A stretch of 43,864 nucleotides of DNA from Clostridia bacterium. GTDB taxonomy: Bacteria > Bacillota > Clostridia > TANB77 > CAG-508. The notes below the pieces were generated by a model. That model was not told the origin of the DNA, ran no database searches, and was given only the letters and a program-made list of their open reading frames with translations. Of the stretch, positions 1-7,352 are shown piece after piece. The first letter of the stretch is position 1. Every line of letters starts with the position of its first letter. Where the stretch lies: positions 1 to 43,864 of the forward strand of contig JAFWNC010000023.1 in NCBI GenBank assembly GCA_017510525.1, given 5' to 3'. Both the position numbers and the translations under genes were made by a program.

Positions 1-20
1 AAAACCTTTCCCTGCAAGAG

Positions 21-141
21 GCTAATCAAGAATTGAGATTTTGACTAGGCAAACAAGCGAGAAGAATCCGAGGCGTACTCTTGTACGTCGCAGGATTTTC
101 GAACGCAGTTTAACAACGTCAAAACTCAATTATTGATTAGC
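21..141. repeat. 121-bp foldback element at the 3' end of sufU
   Basis: The left arm (21-45) and right arm (118-141) are near-perfect reverse complements sharing GCTAATCA, AATTGAG and TTTTGAC blocks. Inside is a second hairpin, CGTAC-TCTT-GTACG, flanked by AATCC and GGATT. The right arm runs through the sufU stop codon, so the last sufU codons are part of the repeat. There is no U-tract, so it is not a standard terminator. I interpret it as a dispersed structured repeat; no second full copy was seen in this window. Confidence 0.6.
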
Positions 142-567
142 GCCATTAAGTATATCCTCAATAGTATGCCAAGCCAAAAGCGCACACTTAACCCTCGCAG
201 GCATATGCGAAACATTCCTAAAAGCAATCGCATCCTCTAACCTCTTAAGCTTCTTCTCATCAGTCTCTTCCCTCTTAATCATCTCAATAAAAGTCCTAAC
301 AATCTCCCTAGCCTCTTCAACAGTCTTCCCCTTCAATGTATCAATCATTATTGAAGTAGATGCCTGAGAAATCGCACAACCATGACCAGAAAAAGCCATA
401 TCCTCAATAACATCACCATTAAGCTTAATCTCTAAGCTAATCTCATCCCCACAATTAGGATTATGACCAACCTCACAAAAATCAGCACAACTAAGCTTCT
501 TCTTATTATAAGAATTCATACTATGCTCCATTATAAGATCATTATAAACATCATTTAAATCGTCCAT
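130..567 (-). CDS. sufU: SufU-type iron-sulfur cluster assembly protein
   Basis: SufU is the zinc-bound partner that accepts persulfide sulfur from SufS in the Gram-positive SUF pathway, in the cytoplasm. The 145 residues match the family length. The metal-binding set is visible: C39 and D41 in NCGDE, C64 in GHGC and C128 in RVKCALLAW. The GHGCAISQAS region is typical of SufU. It lies downstream of sufS on the same strand, separated by 175 bp holding three palindromic repeats, so it may be a late gene of the operon. The start ATG follows AAGGAGAT. Its 3' end is embedded in a foldback repeat. Confidence 0.95.
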   Translation of the reverse strand: MDDLNDVYNDLIMEHSMNSYNKKKLSCADFCEVGHNPNCGDEISLEIKLNGDVIEDMAFSGHGCAISQASTSIMIDTLKGKTVEEAREIVRTFIEMIKREETDEKKLKRLEDAIAFRNVSHMPARVKCALLAWHTIEDILNGANQ

Positions 568-591
568 ATTATCTCCTTATTTTTTGTTATT

Positions 592-617
592 GGGCGGGGA
601 CAAGCCACGCCCCTACA
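592..617. repeat. GTAGGGGC-family palindromic repeat (sufS-sufU gap)
   Basis: An inverted-repeat copy of the GTAGGGGC/GCCCCTAC-framed family, reading GGGCGGGGACAAGCC then ACGCCCCTACA. It is slightly degenerate in one arm. Two further palindromes (645-671, 704-729) sit in the same gap. Confidence 0.7.
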
Positions 618-644
618 CTTCTGCTACGAAGATTTTATTCTAGA

Positions 645-671
645 TTCGTAGCGGACAACAATGTTGTCCAT
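645..671. repeat. TTCGTAGCGGA-family palindrome
   Basis: Frame TTCGTAGC followed by the palindrome GGACAACAATGTTGTCC and AT. The same frame with other cores recurs at 9881, 31749, 39402 and, partly, at 43708. Just upstream, GCTACGAA at about 622 forms an inverted pair with TTCGTAGC. Confidence 0.7.
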
Positions 672-703
672 TTTGTTATATATCTACATATAGACTCCCT
701 ACT

Positions 704-729
704 GTAGGGGCAGGGCTTGTCCCTGCCCT
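704..729. repeat. GTAGGGGC-family palindromic repeat
   Basis: GTAGGGGCAGGGCTTG followed by TCCCTGCCCT. The core pairs AGGG with CCCT around CTTG. It lies immediately downstream of the sufS stop codon. Confidence 0.75.
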
Positions 730-742
730 TATTATTAATGCC

Positions 743-1954
743 TTATTCTTTAATATACTTCTTAAACATCTCATACGCCTTATCTAACGCATTTACCAAC
801 CTATCCACATCCTCTTTCGTATTATAAACATAAAAACTCGCCCTACAAGTAGAATCAATCCCTAAAAACCTCATCAAAGGCTGAGCACAATGATTACCAG
901 AACGAACACAAACCCCGTTAGAATCAAGAATACTCGCCACATCATGAGGATGAACACCTTTTATATTAAAAGAAATAACACCAGAATGATTCTCCTCATT
1001 AGAAGTCAAATACAATTCTATAAAATCAAGCTTTGATAACTCTTCTCTTGCATATTTCAAAACACCCGCTTCTATTTTATGAATTTCATCATACCCTAAA
1101 TTCTCGATATAATCAATAGCAACTCCAAGGCCAATTACACCTTCAACATTTTGAGTTCCAGCCTCAAACTTATTAGGTAAAGGTGCAAAAGTAGTATCTT
1201 GCTCATAAACATATTCAATCATATCTCCACCCATAATAAAAGGAGACATCTTATTTAGTATTTCCCTTTTACCATATAAAACACCAATCCCAAGAGGTGC
1301 TAACATCTTATGTCCTGAAAAAACAAAGAAATCAGTATCCATAGCTTGTACATCAATTTTCATATGAGGAATACTTTGAGAACCATCAACAATAGTAATA
1401 GCACCCATCTTATGCGCATATTTTATTATTTTATTAACATCATTAATTGTACCCAAAACATTTGAAACATGAGTAATACCAACAATCTTAGTTTTATCAG
1501 TAATCTTTTCTTTGATTTCTTCATCTGAAATCTCGAAATTATCATTAATATACAAATATTTCAAAACTGCACCAGTCTTTTTAGCAACATATTGCCAAGG
1601 AACTAGATTAGAATGATGCTCCATAATAGAAATTACTATCTCATCACCCTCATGTAAATTCTCTAATCCATAAGAATATGCAATTAAATTCAAGCTCTCA
1701 CTAGCATTTTTAGAAAAAATAATTTCTTCCCTATGTTTAGCATTTATATATTTAGCAATCTTATCCCTAGTGTTCTCATAAACTTCAGTAGCCTCAATAC
1801 TAAGTCCATAAGCACCTCTATGAGGATTAGCATTATATTTCTCATAAAACTCATCTATTGCTTTTATTACTTGAATAGGCTTCTGAGTAGTAGCACCACT
1901 ATCTAAATAAGCAATATCTCTATTTTTTAAAATTGGAAAATCATCCTTAACCAT
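743..1954 (-). CDS. sufS: Cysteine desulfurase SufS
   Basis: A PLP enzyme that takes sulfur from L-cysteine and passes it as a persulfide to SufU for Fe-S cluster building. At 403 residues it is the normal group II (SufS) length. The PLP lysine is K216 in SGHKMLAP, the cofactor-stacking histidine lies in MEHHSN (113-114), D190 contacts the pyridine nitrogen, and the active-site cysteine is C356 in RSGNHCAQPL. The start ATG has GAGGAGAG upstream. It follows the small membrane gene by 15 bp, consistent with cotranscription with the suf genes. Confidence 0.97.
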   Translation of the reverse strand: MVKDDFPILKNRDIAYLDSGATTQKPIQVIKAIDEFYEKYNANPHRGAYGLSIEATEVYENTRDKIAKYINAKHREEIIFSKNASESLNLIAYSYGLENLHEGDEIVISIMEHHSNLVPWQYVAKKTGAVLKYLYINDNFEISDEEIKEKITDKTKIVGITHVSNVLGTINDVNKIIKYAHKMGAITIVDGSQSIPHMKIDVQAMDTDFFVFSGHKMLAPLGIGVLYGKREILNKMSPFIMGGDMIEYVYEQDTTFAPLPNKFEAGTQNVEGVIGLGVAIDYIENLGYDEIHKIEAGVLKYAREELSKLDFIELYLTSNEENHSGVISFNIKGVHPHDVASILDSNGVCVRSGNHCAQPLMRFLGIDSTCRASFYVYNTKEDVDRLVNALDKAYEMFKKYIKE

Positions 1955-1969
1955 TTTTCTCTCCTCATC

Positions 1970-2410
1970 TTAAATATTAAGTAAAAAATCATTTATTAAT
2001 TTAGGTATTGTTGGAAATCCATATATATTTAAATCTCCATCAAACTCTTCTACATCACTAGGCAAATCATCAACAAACGAATCTTTATCATATTTATAAC
2101 TCACTTTTTCTATATGAGTTACAGGGATAAACAAACTAATTAATATAATAGCCCCAATTAGTTTTGAAATAACACTATTCTTTTCTTTCTTCTTAATATA
2201 TAAAAATAATAAATAAATATGTAAAACTATAATAACAATTGCAATTACAGTATATTCCTTCATTCTAAAATAACTGCCCCATCTTGCTTCAGAATCTTCA
2301 GGATGTATCAAGCTAAATATAAACATAATAAGCTGAACTATACTAATATAAACAATATTTATCAATAATATAGTATCCAATTTTTTAATAATTTTTTCTT
2401 TTAATTTCAT
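1970..2410 (-). CDS. Small unknown membrane protein within the suf cluster
   Basis: An unrecognised 146-residue protein. Three hydrophobic helices are visible: LLINIVYISIVQLIMFIF, YTVIAIVIIVLHIYLLFLYI and ISKLIGAIILISLFIPV, the latter two separated by a KKKEKN cytoplasmic-type loop. A polar, acidic tail follows (KYDKDSFVDDLPSDVEE). I chose ATG at 2410 because GGAGAG lies 6 nt upstream; an in-frame GTG 14 codons earlier has no ribosome binding site. It lies between sufD and sufS, which is unusual for SUF operons. Involvement in Fe-S assembly is only suggested by position. Confidence 0.7.
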   Translation of the reverse strand: MKLKEKIIKKLDTILLINIVYISIVQLIMFIFSLIHPEDSEARWGSYFRMKEYTVIAIVIIVLHIYLLFLYIKKKEKNSVISKLIGAIILISLFIPVTHIEKVSYKYDKDSFVDDLPSDVEEFDGDLNIYGFPTIPKLINDFLLNI

Positions 2411-2451
2411 TTGTACCTCTCCTTTTATTTGATAATACTTCTCAAAAATCA

Positions 2452-2531
2452 CAATCTCTTCTCAATCTCGCCAATGATTTTTGGGGACGCGCACCAAAAT
2501 CAACTTACAATCTCTTCTCAATCTCACCAAT
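2452..2531. repeat. 24-bp direct repeat duplicating the sufD tail, around a small palindrome
   Basis: Positions 2452-2475 and 2508-2531 are the same 24 bases with one mismatch. The second is the true sufD 3' end. The first also encodes IGEIEKRL followed by its own TGA in the minus direction. Between them is an inverted repeat, GATTTTTGG and CCAAAATC, around GGACGCGCA. It reads like a local duplication or a short palindrome insertion at the end of sufD. Confidence 0.65.
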
Positions 2532-3551
2532 AATCTCTTCACGTATTTCTTCATTTTTGATAGATTCAATTGTTTTGTTGAACTTAGCTCTTACTAGTAG
2601 CTTCATAGCCTCTTTCAATGAAAAACCTCTACTCATAATATAGAAAAGTTCCTTATTATCAGCTTTTCCAGCACTACTACTATGTTCACCCTCAACATCT
2701 TCTTCAGAGCACAAAAGCATAGGAAGAGCAATTGACTTAGCCTTATCTGTTAATAATAAGCAATTTTCGTTTTCACTTCCAATAGCCTTTTTGCAGCCTT
2801 TTTTAAAATCAATAGTACCTTTAAAGTTCTTCTTAGCTTCTCCACCTAATGCACCTTGAACATCAATATTAATTTTAGAATTTTTTCCACGAAGCTCGCC
2901 AATATAATTCAAATCAAACCTCTGATTTTCACTGCCTAAATACAAAGTATTAATCCTATTTTCTGATAAATCGCCAATTAAATTAGAATAATAATTAGTA
3001 ATCGACATCTTTCCACCAAAGTCAATTATAGAATAACAAATATTTGCATTTTCTTCAATACAATTATCAATACTTAATAAATTTATTGACAAATTATTTA
3101 ATAAATTAACAATAATTATTTTGATCTTTGAACCGCTTTTAGCATTAACCCTAATAAGCCCATTATGAAAAGCAGCTATTTTCGAATCAGAATTATATTT
3201 AATTATAACAGTCCCTTTTGTCTCCTCATCAGCAACAATTTCAATATTATCAACTAAACTAAAATTATCTTTATCAAACTCAAAAAAAGCTTTATAATCC
3301 TTGTCAGTCTTATTCTTAATATCAAATCTAATCTTTTGATTAGCATTCTTTTTTATTTGATTAATAGGTAACTCACCTAAACCAAAAGTCAAATCAAAAT
3401 CAGATACTTCCGCTTCAGAATTACCAACAAGACTTACATTATTAAATTCACCAATCTCACTATCAAAAGAAGTTCCATCAATTTCAATATTATTAATTCT
3501 AAAATTTCTAGAAGTTCTAACCGGAGTCTCATTTATTTTAATATTATTCAT
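2505..3551 (-). CDS. sufD: Fe-S cluster assembly scaffold subunit SufD
   Basis: SufD pairs with SufB and SufC to form the SufBC2D scaffold on which Fe-S clusters are assembled. The 348-residue protein shows the beta-helix core typical of SufB/SufD (about residues 90-230) and the conserved C-terminal segment (LLCSEEDVEGEHSSSAGK, then FYIMSRGFSLKEAMKLLV). The histidine in EGEHSS is the expected conserved one. It is shorter than SufB, as usual. AAAGGA precedes ATG by 6-7 nt. It is separated from sufB by a gene on the opposite strand, so a separate promoter or read-through is needed. Confidence 0.92.
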   Translation of the reverse strand: MNNIKINETPVRTSRNFRINNIEIDGTSFDSEIGEFNNVSLVGNSEAEVSDFDLTFGLGELPINQIKKNANQKIRFDIKNKTDKDYKAFFEFDKDNFSLVDNIEIVADEETKGTVIIKYNSDSKIAAFHNGLIRVNAKSGSKIKIIIVNLLNNLSINLLSIDNCIEENANICYSIIDFGGKMSITNYYSNLIGDLSENRINTLYLGSENQRFDLNYIGELRGKNSKINIDVQGALGGEAKKNFKGTIDFKKGCKKAIGSENENCLLLTDKAKSIALPMLLCSEEDVEGEHSSSAGKADNKELFYIMSRGFSLKEAMKLLVRAKFNKTIESIKNEEIREEIIGEIEKRL

Positions 3552-3566
3552 TTTTAATCCTTTCCT

Positions 3567-3595
3567 TTGACATTATATTTCATTTATACTATAAT
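3567..3595 (+). promoter_or_regulatory. Sigma-A promoter for the 67-codon membrane gene
   Basis: TTGACA at 3567-3572, a 17-nt spacer, and TATAAT at 3590-3595: a perfect consensus. It points right, into the small gene at 3629, and away from sufD. Confidence 0.85.
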
Positions 3596-3628
3596 TACAT
3601 CATTACTAAATTATAAGGAGGTTATCTT

Positions 3629-3832
3629 ATGAACAACTTACGGAACATTTGGGCTAAGATATTAGACATCGCACAATTGATTTTGGCAATATGTGTTCTA
3701 ATAGGGCTTTTAATAGGTATCTATTTAAAAGTAAGTCATATTTTAGCAATCGTGTTCACAATTGTAACTGTCGTCCTATTCCTCCTTGAGCTCCTGCTCC
3801 CAGATCCAGATGAGGATATGGAGGAAAAATAA
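3629..3832 (+). CDS. Small two-helix membrane protein, opposite to the suf genes
   Basis: An unrecognised 67-residue protein with two hydrophobic helices (about residues 14-32 and 36-57) and an acidic tail (LPDPDEDMEEK). AAGGAGGT lies 6 nt before ATG. It has a perfect sigma-A promoter upstream and a terminator directly downstream, so it is a complete monocistronic unit. It splits the suf cluster between sufB and sufD. Its general look is that of small holin-like or stress membrane proteins, but no family is assigned. Confidence 0.8.
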   Translation: MNNLRNIWAKILDIAQLILAICVLIGLLIGIYLKVSHILAIVFTIVTVVLFLLELLLPDPDEDMEEK

Positions 3833-3841
3833 CTATCCTTT

Positions 3842-3868
3842 AAACTCTTGCAATGCAAGAGTTTTTTT
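3842..3868 (+). terminator. Terminator after the small membrane gene
   Basis: AACTCTTGCA and TGCAAGAGTT pair tightly and are followed by a T-run. It lies 10 bp after the stop codon of the 67-residue gene. Confidence 0.85.
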
Positions 3869-3874
3869 ATTGCA

Positions 3875-3900
3875 GTAGGGGCGGAGTTCCATCTCCGCCC
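3875..3900. repeat. GTAGGGGC-family palindromic repeat
   Basis: GTAGGGGCGGAGTTCCATCT followed by CCGCCC. It lies between the convergent ends of the small plus-strand gene and sufB. Confidence 0.7.
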
Positions 3901-3913
3901 GTCTCCGAAGAAA

Positions 3914-5314
3914 TTACCCAATGCTTCCCTCCAACTCCATATTAATAAGATTATTCATCTCAACCGCATACTCAACAGGTAATTCCTTAGAAATAGGATA
4001 CGCAAACCCACGAACAATCATAGCCTTAGCATCCTCCTCAGAAATCCCCCTACTCATTAAATAAAAAATAGTTTTATCACTAATCTTACCAATCTTAGCC
4101 TCATGAGAAATCTCAACATCATCATTTCTAACATCATTAACCGGAATTGTATCAGAAATAGAAAAATCATCTAACATTAAAGATTCACAAGAAACAGAAC
4201 TCTTTGAATTCTTTGCATTTTCTCCAATTCTAACCAAAGATCTATAAGTGCACTTACCACCATTTTTAGAAATAGACTTAGCATTAACAACACTAGAAGT
4301 ATTTGCTTTATTATGAACAACCTTAAATCCATTATCCAAATTCTGTCCAGCTCCTGCAAAAGAAATACCAGTATATTCAGTCTTAGCTCCTTCACCATTT
4401 AGAATACTCATTGGATAAAGCATTGAAATCTTAGAACCAAAAGAACCAGAAACCCAATCCATTTGAGCATTTTTTCCTACTATTGCTTTTTTAGTATTTA
4501 GATTAAGCATATTCTTAGACCAGTTCTCAATTGTTGAATATCTAAGATATGCGTTATCTTTTACAAATAATTCAACACATCCAGCATGAAGATTAACTTT
4601 ATTATATTTTGGAGCACTACATCCTTCTATAAAATGAAGACTAGCACCTTCATCAACAATTATTAAAGTATGTTCAAATTGTCCAGATTCTGGTGAATTA
4701 AGTCTAAAATATGATTGAAGTGGAATATCAACCTTCACTTCTTTAGGAACATATACAAAAGAACCGCCAGACCAAACAGCTCCATGTAAAGCTGCAAATT
4801 TATGATCAGCCACTGGAACACATTTCATAAAATGATCTTTTACCAAATCAGGGTATTCTCTAACAGCAGTTTCCATATCTGTATAAACAACACCTTGTTT
4901 AATAAGCTCTTCTTTCATACTATGATAAACAACCTCAGAATCATATTGAGCACCAACACCAGCTAAACTAGTCTTTTCAGCCTCAGGAATACCTAATCTA
5001 TCAAAAGTATCTTTAATATCATCAGGAACATCATCCCAAGAAGAACTAATATTAGTCTTAGGCCTTACATAAGTTGCAATCTCGTCCATATTAAGCTCAG
5101 AAATATCAGGTCCCCAAGTAGGAAGCTCTAATTTATTATAAGTCTCTAAAGCTTTAAGCCTAAACTCTCTCATCCAATCAGGATCACCCTTCTGCTTAGA
5201 AATCTCCTCAATAATCTCACGAGTCAAACCTTTTTTTATCTTATAATCATATTCATCTTTATTCTTAAAATCATAAATATTTCTATTAATCTCTTCAATA
5301 TTTGATTTAGACAT
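3914..5314 (-). CDS. sufB: Fe-S cluster assembly scaffold SufB
   Basis: The main scaffold subunit of SufBCD, which assembles clusters using sulfur from SufS/SufU and SufC ATPase energy. At 466 residues it is full length. It begins with the SufB helical region (KKGLTREIIEEIS, WMREFRLKALE) and ends with EISHEAKIGKISDKTIFYLM and SRGISEEDA, both typical of SufB. The conserved cysteine in SSVSCESLML is the expected sulfur-accepting site. The start ATG overlaps the sufC stop by one base (TAATG), indicating translational coupling. Confidence 0.96.
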   Translation of the reverse strand: MSKSNIEEINRNIYDFKNKDEYDYKIKKGLTREIIEEISKQKGDPDWMREFRLKALETYNKLELPTWGPDISELNMDEIATYVRPKTNISSSWDDVPDDIKDTFDRLGIPEAEKTSLAGVGAQYDSEVVYHSMKEELIKQGVVYTDMETAVREYPDLVKDHFMKCVPVADHKFAALHGAVWSGGSFVYVPKEVKVDIPLQSYFRLNSPESGQFEHTLIIVDEGASLHFIEGCSAPKYNKVNLHAGCVELFVKDNAYLRYSTIENWSKNMLNLNTKKAIVGKNAQMDWVSGSFGSKISMLYPMSILNGEGAKTEYTGISFAGAGQNLDNGFKVVHNKANTSSVVNAKSISKNGGKCTYRSLVRIGENAKNSKSSVSCESLMLDDFSISDTIPVNDVRNDDVEISHEAKIGKISDKTIFYLMSRGISEEDAKAMIVRGFAYPISKELPVEYAVEMNNLINMELEGSIG

Positions 5315-6051
5315 TATTTATACTCCCCATATCCCTTTTCTTCAATCTCTGACGCTAACTCTTGCGTACCAGTCTTCACAATCTTCCCATTAACCAAAAC
5401 ATGAACAAAATCGACCTTCAAACTATGCAAAATCTTAGTATTATGAGTAATAATCAAAACCGCATTATCATCATTTTTAAACATCTCGATTCCTTTAGAA
5501 ACTGTCTTAATAGCATCAACATCTAACCCAGAATCAGTCTCATCTAAAATAGCAAGCTTAGGATTTAAAACAAGCATCTGTAAAATCTCATTCTTCTTTT
5601 TCTCACCACCAGAAAAACCTACATTTAAACTTCTCTCCATATTTTTAGGATTCATATTTAAATCTTCCATATATTTTTTAAGTTCATCTCTAAACTCAAA
5701 AACCTTAACTGGTTTTCCAGTAACCTTATTTTTTGCAAACTTCAAAAAATTAGTAACAGAAATACCAGGAATTTCTTCAGGTAATTGGAAAGACATGAAA
5801 ATTCCTTTTCTTGCAATCTCATCAGTTTTAAAATCATTTATATTCTCACCCTCAAATATAATTTGTCCACCAGTTTTTGAATAAGCAGGATTATTTAAAA
5901 TTGCATTAGCAGTAGTAGACTTACCAGAACCATTAGGTCCCATAATAACATGAATCTCACCTTTATTAATCTTTAGATCAATCCCCTTTAATATTTCCTT
6001 ATCGCCTGCATTAACATGCAAATTTTCTATTTTAAGTAATTCCTTTTTCAT
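5314..6051 (-). CDS. sufC: Fe-S assembly ATPase SufC
   Basis: An ABC-type ATPase that drives conformational change of the SufB-SufD scaffold. About 245 residues with Walker A GPNGSGKST, signature FSGGEKKKNE, Walker B LAILDETDSGLD and the switch histidine in IITHNT. I chose the second ATG (6051) because AAAGGA sits 7 nt before it, whereas it is only 1 nt before the ATG at 6057. It is coupled to sufB by a one-base overlap. A foldback repeat separates it from the upstream regulator gene. Confidence 0.96.
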   Translation of the reverse strand: MKKELLKIENLHVNAGDKEILKGIDLKINKGEIHVIMGPNGSGKSTTANAILNNPAYSKTGGQIIFEGENINDFKTDEIARKGIFMSFQLPEEIPGISVTNFLKFAKNKVTGKPVKVFEFRDELKKYMEDLNMNPKNMERSLNVGFSGGEKKKNEILQMLVLNPKLAILDETDSGLDVDAIKTVSKGIEMFKNDDNAVLIITHNTKILHSLKVDFVHVLVNGKIVKTGTQELASEIEEKGYGEYK

Positions 6052-6088
6052 TTTCATTTCCTTTCATATTTTGTTTGTATTTTATATG

Positions 6089-6189
6089 ATTGAAATATAG
6101 AATTTTGAAGCGTGGCAAGGTGTTTTTTGACATAGTCGAAAAATAGCAGAGCGTCCGCAGCCTAAGCTGAAAAATTACTATATTTCAAA
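6089..6189. repeat. Large foldback repeat, copy 1 (boxed family)
   Basis: Outer arms TTGAAATATAG (6090-6100) and CTATATTTCAA (6178-6188) are perfect reverse complements. Inside are two boxes shared with a second copy at 11445-11572: AGGTGTTTTTT, and AAAATAGCAGAGCGTCCG. Between the boxes this copy has a short GAC/GTC hairpin. It lies between the regulator gene and sufC and would be transcribed if they share a message. Confidence 0.7.
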
Positions 6190-6223
6190 TTATATTATTT
6201 TTTATAAATGTATACATTTAATT

Positions 6224-6670
6224 TTATTTTTTCAAAACACGCCTTACGCAAGACCTACAACGCTCCTTATTAATATCAAAATCACAATTCAAATTATTAA
6301 GCCCCAAAACCTCATAACTATACTTAGCCAGTCTATTAATAGCCTCATCAGACATCGTACTCTTAACCTTTTGGGCCTCTTCTTCAGCCTTTTCTTTATC
6401 TAAATTCAAAACATCCTTAAAAAACAAATAAACAATATCATAAGCCTCAACAATCTTCTTAGCAAGTTCTTCACCATCAGCCGTTAATTCTATTTTTCCA
6501 TAAATTTCATAATTTATAAGTCCTTCATCTTTTAAATTATTAACAGCTTTATTTACACTCGCCTTAGAACAATTCATCTTTTCAGCAATATCAGTTACAC
6601 GAACTTTTCCCTCTTGTTTTCCAAGAATATAAATATTTTTTAAATACTCTTCTAAAGATTTGGATAACAT
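6224..6670 (-). CDS. DtxR/MntR-family metal-dependent repressor
   Basis: 148 residues with an N-terminal winged helix (EEYLKNIYILGKQ, RVTDIAEKMNCSKASVNKAV, LINYEIYGKIELT) and the helical dimer/metal domain of the DtxR family (LTADGEELAKKIVEAYDIVY). The usual family metal histidine region is divergent, and a C-terminal CRSCVRR motif could bind metal or an Fe-S cluster. ATG at 6670 is preferred because GAGGAG precedes it; the longer ATG at 6703 lies inside the operator. It sits upstream of sufC, so it is a good candidate regulator of the suf genes and itself. Confidence 0.85.
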   Translation of the reverse strand: MLSKSLEEYLKNIYILGKQEGKVRVTDIAEKMNCSKASVNKAVNNLKDEGLINYEIYGKIELTADGEELAKKIVEAYDIVYLFFKDVLNLDKEKAEEEAQKVKSTMSDEAINRLAKYSYEVLGLNNLNCDFDINKERCRSCVRRVLKK

Positions 6671-6682
6671 ACTTTTCTCCTC

Positions 6683-6704
6683 AATGTTAACTTTGGTTAA
6701 CATT
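6683..6704. promoter_or_regulatory. Palindromic operator for the DtxR-like repressor
   Basis: AATGTTAAC-TTTG-GTTAACATT: perfect 9-bp arms around 4 bases. It overlaps the -10 region and transcript start of the regulator promoter. Its form resembles DtxR-family operators. Autorepression of the regulator, and of the suf genes if cotranscribed, is inferred. Confidence 0.75.
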
Positions 6705-6730
6705 TTATAATAATATCTTCAAAATGTCAA
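6702..6730 (-). promoter_or_regulatory. Sigma-A promoter for the regulator/suf cluster
   Basis: On the minus strand, TTGACA (6725-6730) is followed 17 nt later by TAAAAT (6702-6707), or 15 nt later by TATAAA. Either -10 reaches or touches the operator palindrome, so bound repressor would block polymerase. Confidence 0.75.
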
Positions 6731-6740
6731 TATAAAGGCA

Positions 6741-6785
6741 AAAAAATATCCTTACACATCAAGATGTGTAAGGATATTTTTTTAG
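6741..6785. terminator. Strong bidirectional terminator
   Basis: A 20-bp perfect stem, AAAAAATATCCTTACACATC (6741-6760), with a 2-base loop and its exact complement (6763-6782), flanked by T-runs. It begins at the stop codon of the 6782 gene and insulates it from the regulator promoter. Confidence 0.9.
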
Positions 6786-7132
6786 TTTTTGCTTTCCCAT
6801 AAAGAATCAAGATTTTTCAGATGAGGTACTAATGTTTCACAAATAGCAATCTTATCATTCCTGTCAGAAAGCTGTAGTGCTTGAGAATACAAGTACTTCG
6901 CCTTGTCTTCTCCTGAAGTTTGGCTATTTTCTCTGACTTTGACAAAATCTAATTCAACAGATGATTCAACAAAGTATCCATCCTCATTTTGGATCATCTT
7001 CAGAAGGTCTATAGCATTATACTGGTTATAAACACAGTTTATTACTATACCAACAAACCCTCCAAAAATAATTCCTTCTTCATCTTTTTTAGGGACAACC
7101 CGAATACCATATATTTCTTTTGGCATTTCCAT
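6782..7132 (-). CDS. Small unknown protein
   Basis: An unrecognised protein of about 116 residues. It has a short N-terminal beta-rich part (EIYGIRVVPKKDEEGIIFGG, FVGIVINCVYNQYNAIDLL) and a helical C-terminal half ending in LVPHLKNLDSLWESKN. Codon use is richer in G and C than the neighbours, as in the genes at 22788 and 40378. AAAGGAG lies close before ATG 7132; a second ATG at 7126 has better spacing (9 nt). It is monocistronic, closed by a strong terminator. Confidence 0.7.
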   Translation of the reverse strand: MEMPKEIYGIRVVPKKDEEGIIFGGFVGIVINCVYNQYNAIDLLKMIQNEDGYFVESSVELDFVKVRENSQTSGEDKAKYLYSQALQLSDRNDKIAICETLVPHLKNLDSLWESKN

Positions 7133-7352
7133 CAACTCCTTTAAAATTATTTATATATGTCAACCTATAAAGTAAAATAGGAGTATAAATATAAGTCTAG
7201 AATACACTAGAATAAACATATTATAGCACAAATTTAACATAATATCTAGTATTTAACTATAATTTTAAAGTTTTTTCTTGATTTCTATTTATTTTTTCCT
7301 AACTTTAGAATATAATGTCACTATAAATTTAAATATTATGGAGGTACGGATT

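Noticed and set aside
7300..7352. Lysine riboswitch before dapA.
   Set aside because: The transcript leader after TATAAT at 7311 is only about 35 nt, far too short for that riboswitch.
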